Shown here piece by piece: positions 10,260-11,012 of a stretch of 11,012 nt of DNA. The translations under genes were made by a program, and so were the position numbers. The notes beneath the pieces were generated by a model, which was not told the DNA's origin, searched no databases, and saw only the letters and a list, made by a program, of their open reading frames with translations. Origin of the DNA: Hydrogenimonas sp. (GTDB taxonomy: Bacteria; Campylobacterota; Campylobacteria; Campylobacterales; Hydrogenimonadaceae). Numbering within the stretch: position 1 is the first letter of the stretch; each line of letters begins with the position of its first letter. Location: the NCBI RefSeq assembly GCF_029933015.1, contig NZ_JAOZOZ010000052.1, forward strand, positions 1 to 11,012, in the 5' to 3' direction.

Positions 10260-10264
10260 CTCCT
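10260..10264 (-). promoter_or_regulatory. Ribosome-binding site deciding the uvrA TTG start
   Basis: AGGAG on the minus strand lies nine bases before the TTG at 10250. It supports TTG as the real start, since the open frame continues 20 codons further up to the preceding stop without any ATG or GTG. Confidence 0.65.
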
Positions 10265-10280
10265 GCTCTGGTTTGGGCTC

Positions 10281-10309
10281 TATATACCATAAGTTTCGTT
10301 TAAGGTCAA
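10281..10309 (-). promoter_or_regulatory. Sigma70-type promoter of uvrA
   Basis: The minus strand shows TTGACC (10309-10304; five of six bases match the -35 consensus), exactly 17 bases, then TATATA (10286-10281; four of six match TATAAT) preceded by an extended -10 TGG. Transcription would begin near 10274 and give a leader of about 24 bases containing the AGGAG. The -35 starts one base after the permease stop codon, so the promoter fills the 60-base gap. No E. coli-type LexA box (CTG-N10-CAG) is present in the gap, so SOS control of that kind is not indicated. Confidence 0.65.
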
Positions 10310-10310
10310 G

Positions 10311-11012
10311 TCAGCCGACGAGGATTTTCTTCAGCATAAGTGCCAGAATGACCACATAGAGGACGATCAGGGCGTTTTTGTGCTTTTTGTGGCCCGTCTT
10401 TCCGGCCAGCCAGATGCCGGTCTGCACACCGAAAAGCGAAGCGATACCCACCAGCAGACCGTGATGGTAGTCGATCTGTCCGGCCATGGAGAGGCTGATG
10501 AAGCCCGAAATCGAAGAGAAGACGACGAAAAAGAGGCCCGCGGATACCGCCTTTTTCAGCGGATAGTGCAGCAGCCCCACCAGAATCGGCGTCAGGAGCA
10601 CCGATCCGCCGATACCCATCGAGATGGCGAAAAGGCCGATCGTCGCACCCGTCGCCGCGAGAACCGCCGGCGAAAGATCGTGTCCCGCATCGACGTCCAC
10701 ATGGGCCGGGGCCCTGAAAAAACGGTAGAGGGCGAAACCGATGACCGCCACGAATGCGGTCTCCAGCACGATCTCCGGGACCGCTTTGACGAGCCAGCCG
10801 CTGCCGAGCGCCCCGACGAAACCGCCCAGACCGATGACGGCCCCCTCCTTGAGGTTGAGATGCCCTTTTTTGTGGTTGAGCCACGATCCGTAGAGGGAGC
10901 TGAATACCATCTGCATGACCGATATCCCGATGGCGCTCTTGATGTCGAATCCCAGCATCATGAGCGCGGGAACCAGCATGGTCCCCCCGCCGATACCGAA
11001 AAAGCCCGACAT
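10311..11012 (-). CDS. TauE/SafE-family membrane permease, probably incomplete at its N-terminus
   Basis: The visible 233 residues form a very hydrophobic protein with about seven or eight membrane segments and the internal duplication of the TauE/SafE (DUF81) family. The first repeat begins SGFFGIGGGTMLVPALM (2-18). The second carries the matching SMGIGGSVLLTPILVG (131-146). Family members include exporters of sulfite, sulfoacetate or taurine-related compounds, but many have no known substrate, and none can be assigned here. A hydrophilic loop at about 99-112 (APAHVDVDAGHD) separates the two halves. The ATG at the window edge falls at a point where relatives usually have some 15-20 residues of first membrane helix before it, so the true start probably lies beyond 11012. 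The uvrA promoter follows its TGA stop directly. The family call is firm, the substrate is unknown and the start is doubtful. Confidence 0.85.
   Translation of the reverse strand: MSGFFGIGGGTMLVPALMMLGFDIKSAIGISVMQMVFSSLYGSWLNHKKGHLNLKEGAVIGLGGFVGALGSGWLVKAVPEIVLETAFVAVIGFALYRFFRAPAHVDVDAGHDLSPAVLAATGATIGLFAISMGIGGSVLLTPILVGLLHYPLKKAVSAGLFFVVFSSISGFISLSMAGQIDYHHGLLVGIASLFGVQTGIWLAGKTGHKKHKNALIVLYVVILALMLKKILVG

Noticed and set aside
10251..10310. Possible SOS (LexA) box before uvrA
   Set aside because: Neither CTG-N10-CAG nor GAAC-N4-GTTC is present. The gap is explained by a sigma70 promoter and a ribosome-binding site.

Overview
The window is an ordinary stretch of a bacterial chromosome, most likely from a Campylobacterota (former Epsilonproteobacteria) lineage with unusually high GC for that group (high 50s percent by eye). 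The strongest clue is the single-chain CcsB-CcsA (ResB-ResC) cytochrome c synthetase, a fusion typical of Campylobacterota and some Bacteroidetes. The form of PolA and UvrA and the simple gene packing agree with this. A free-living, respiring, possibly sulfur- or hydrogen-oxidising relative of Sulfurovum, Nitratifractor or Hydrogenimonas is a reasonable guess, but nothing in the window proves the genus.

All six genes lie on the minus strand, so transcription runs from high to low coordinates. In that order they are: a TauE/SafE-family membrane permease (11012-10311, N-terminus probably beyond the window edge); uvrA (10250-7419, TTG start, with a recognisable sigma70 promoter in the 60-base gap behind the permease gene); a 136-residue membrane protein of unknown function (7318-6908); an HDOD-domain regulator (6856-6038); polA (5966-3282); and ccsBA (3144-1). 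Gaps are short: 60, 100, 51, 71 and 137 bases. No tRNA, rRNA, insertion sequence, CRISPR array or phage gene was seen.

Functionally, UvrA (damage recognition in nucleotide excision repair) and PolA (gap filling after excision, Okazaki fragment processing) form a loose repair neighbourhood with the HDOD protein and the small membrane protein between them. CcsBA belongs to another pathway: it exports haem and attaches it to periplasmic c-type cytochromes, which the electron-transport chains of these organisms need. The permease may move sulfite, sulfonates or related anions.

The non-coding gaps hold most of the less routine signals: a promoter directly behind the permease gene, a widely spaced inverted repeat (AAACGTGT-N32-ACACGTTT) in the AT-rich gap after uvrA, a strong hairpin between the HDOD gene and polA, and a candidate -10 plus hairpin in the ccsBA leader. 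I found no convincing undescribed multi-gene system. The least explained gene is the small membrane protein at 6908-7318.
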